The position numbers were made by a program, and so were the translations under genes. From Effusibacillus dendaii (GTDB taxonomy: Bacteria > Bacillota > Bacilli > Tumebacillales > Effusibacillaceae): a DNA stretch of 64,000 bases. Below the pieces are notes generated by a model. That model did no database searches, was not told where the DNA came from, and saw only the letters and a program-made list of their open reading frames with translations. The DNA lies in the NCBI RefSeq assembly GCF_015097055.1, contig NZ_AP023366.1, positions 3,003,001 through 3,067,000 of the forward strand. The letters run 5' to 3'. The stretch's first letter is position 1. The number at the start of each line of letters is the position of its first letter. Shown here in pieces: positions 63,529-64,000 of the stretch.

Positions 63529-64000
63529 ATGGCGCAGCCGCAAGTGAAAGCATTAATCTTTGATACGTTTGGAACGTTGGTCGATTACCGTACGACCATC
63601 ATTCGGGAAGGGGCCGCATGGAATCAAAAAAAGGGCTGGACTGTCGATTGGGCAAAATTTGCCGATGAGTGGCGCGGTCAGTATCGGCCGAATATGGACA
63701 AGGTGATGCGAGGCGAGCTGCCGTGGATGAACATTGATCAGTTGCACCGGATGGCGTTGGAGGAACTGCTGCCCAAATACGGGATCAACGATCTTTCGGA
63801 AGCCGAAAAAACGGAATTGAATACCATTTGGCATCGTCTGCTGCCATGGGGCGACACGGTTATGGGCCTTACGTATCTCGGCATGCGGTATACAATTGCC
63901 CCCTTGTCAAACGGAAACGTTGCCTTGCTAAGCAACATGGCCAAACATGCGAGGTTGCCGTGGGATTTGATACTATCAGCAGAACTGGCGAAAGCGTACA
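63529..64000 (+). CDS. Haloacid dehalogenase type II-like HAD hydrolase (3' end outside window)
   Basis: The frame is open to the window edge, giving 157 residues. KALIFDTFGTLVDYRT carries the nucleophile Asp in the haloacid-dehalogenase type II variant of motif I (FDTFGTL). APLSNGNVALLSNMAK holds motif II Ser/Asn. Cap-domain helices lie between. AAAGGAGAG precedes ATG 63529. Type II enzymes convert L-2-haloacids to D-2-hydroxyacids, but many relatives have other substrates. Confidence 0.9.
   Translation, partial: MAQPQVKALIFDTFGTLVDYRTTIIREGAAWNQKKGWTVDWAKFADEWRGQYRPNMDKVMRGELPWMNIDQLHRMALEELLPKYGINDLSEAEKTELNTIWHRLLPWGDTVMGLTYLGMRYTIAPLSNGNVALLSNMAKHARLPWDLILSAELAKAY

Noticed and set aside
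1-64000. tRNA, rRNA or prophage genes
   Set aside because: I saw no tRNA-like cloverleaf, rRNA sequence, integrase or phage structural gene in the window.

Overview
The window is a chromosomal segment of an endospore-forming, flagellated or surface-motile member of the Bacillota (class Bacilli). The evidence is the Bacillus-type order secF-recJ-apt-relA-dtd, an Sda-like sporulation checkpoint peptide, a SinR-like regulator opposite a YwqE/CpsB-type phosphatase, YmaF, YcnI, FeoB, and a SASP-like repeat protein. The protein sequences feel closest to the Alicyclobacillaceae/Tumebacillus/Effusibacillus group, but that placement is inference.

Layout. 1-6571: housekeeping block (SecF end, RecJ, Apt, bifunctional Rel, Dtd). 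6622-9548: an iron-containing alcohol dehydrogenase, then a decayed zone with a broken IS5-like transposase and a broken MFS transporter. 9656-13912: a chemoreceptor, sda behind four 11-bp direct repeats, Ku (end joining), and small proteins. 14031-16786: molybdate uptake, with permease ModB followed by a single polypeptide carrying both the ATPase (ModC) and the extracellular binding protein (ModA). 16900-18141: a 413-residue Gly/Gln-rich protein built of repeats resembling gamma-type SASP. 18198-19590: a frameshifted SinR-like gene whose C-terminal dimerisation helix is tandemly repeated, opposite a YwqE-like PHP phosphatase. 19906-24524: a sigma-54 activator, a broken IS630 element, then a sigma-54 promoter driving an SCP2-like protein and an alpha/beta hydrolase. 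24764-28366: assimilatory sulfite reductase CysJI. 28952-37094: a complete Tad/Flp pilus operon. 37445-43804: three exported proteins (copper-amine-oxidase-N, PKD, RCC1/Ig-like) that probably belong with the pilus. 43908-48932: SulP transporter, quinone reductase, remnants of a GMC oxidoreductase and a DUF1259 protein, and a CDF cation exporter. 49271-52123: YmaF and a Fur-box-controlled feo locus in which feoA is frameshifted and feoB has lost its P-loop. 52657-59866: ring-opening dioxygenase, stand-alone LigD-type ligase, acyl-CoA synthetase, exported superoxide dismutase, and two glycosyltransferases. 59974-64000: a lysine-tract protein, YcnI, a damaged CopC-CopD gene, a histidine kinase fused by deletion to a LuxR-type DNA-binding end, a zinc-ribbon protein, and the start of a haloacid dehalogenase-like protein.

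The most notable items are the ModC-ModA fusion, the SASP-like repeat protein, the SinR tail repeat, the sigma-54 operon with its upstream dyads, and a set of deletion scars (feoB, kinase/regulator, copCD). Two of the scars sit at short sequence repeats, and the window also encodes the two core non-homologous end-joining proteins. Several single-base frameshifts lie in short homopolymers and could be sequencing errors; the large deletions are harder to explain that way.
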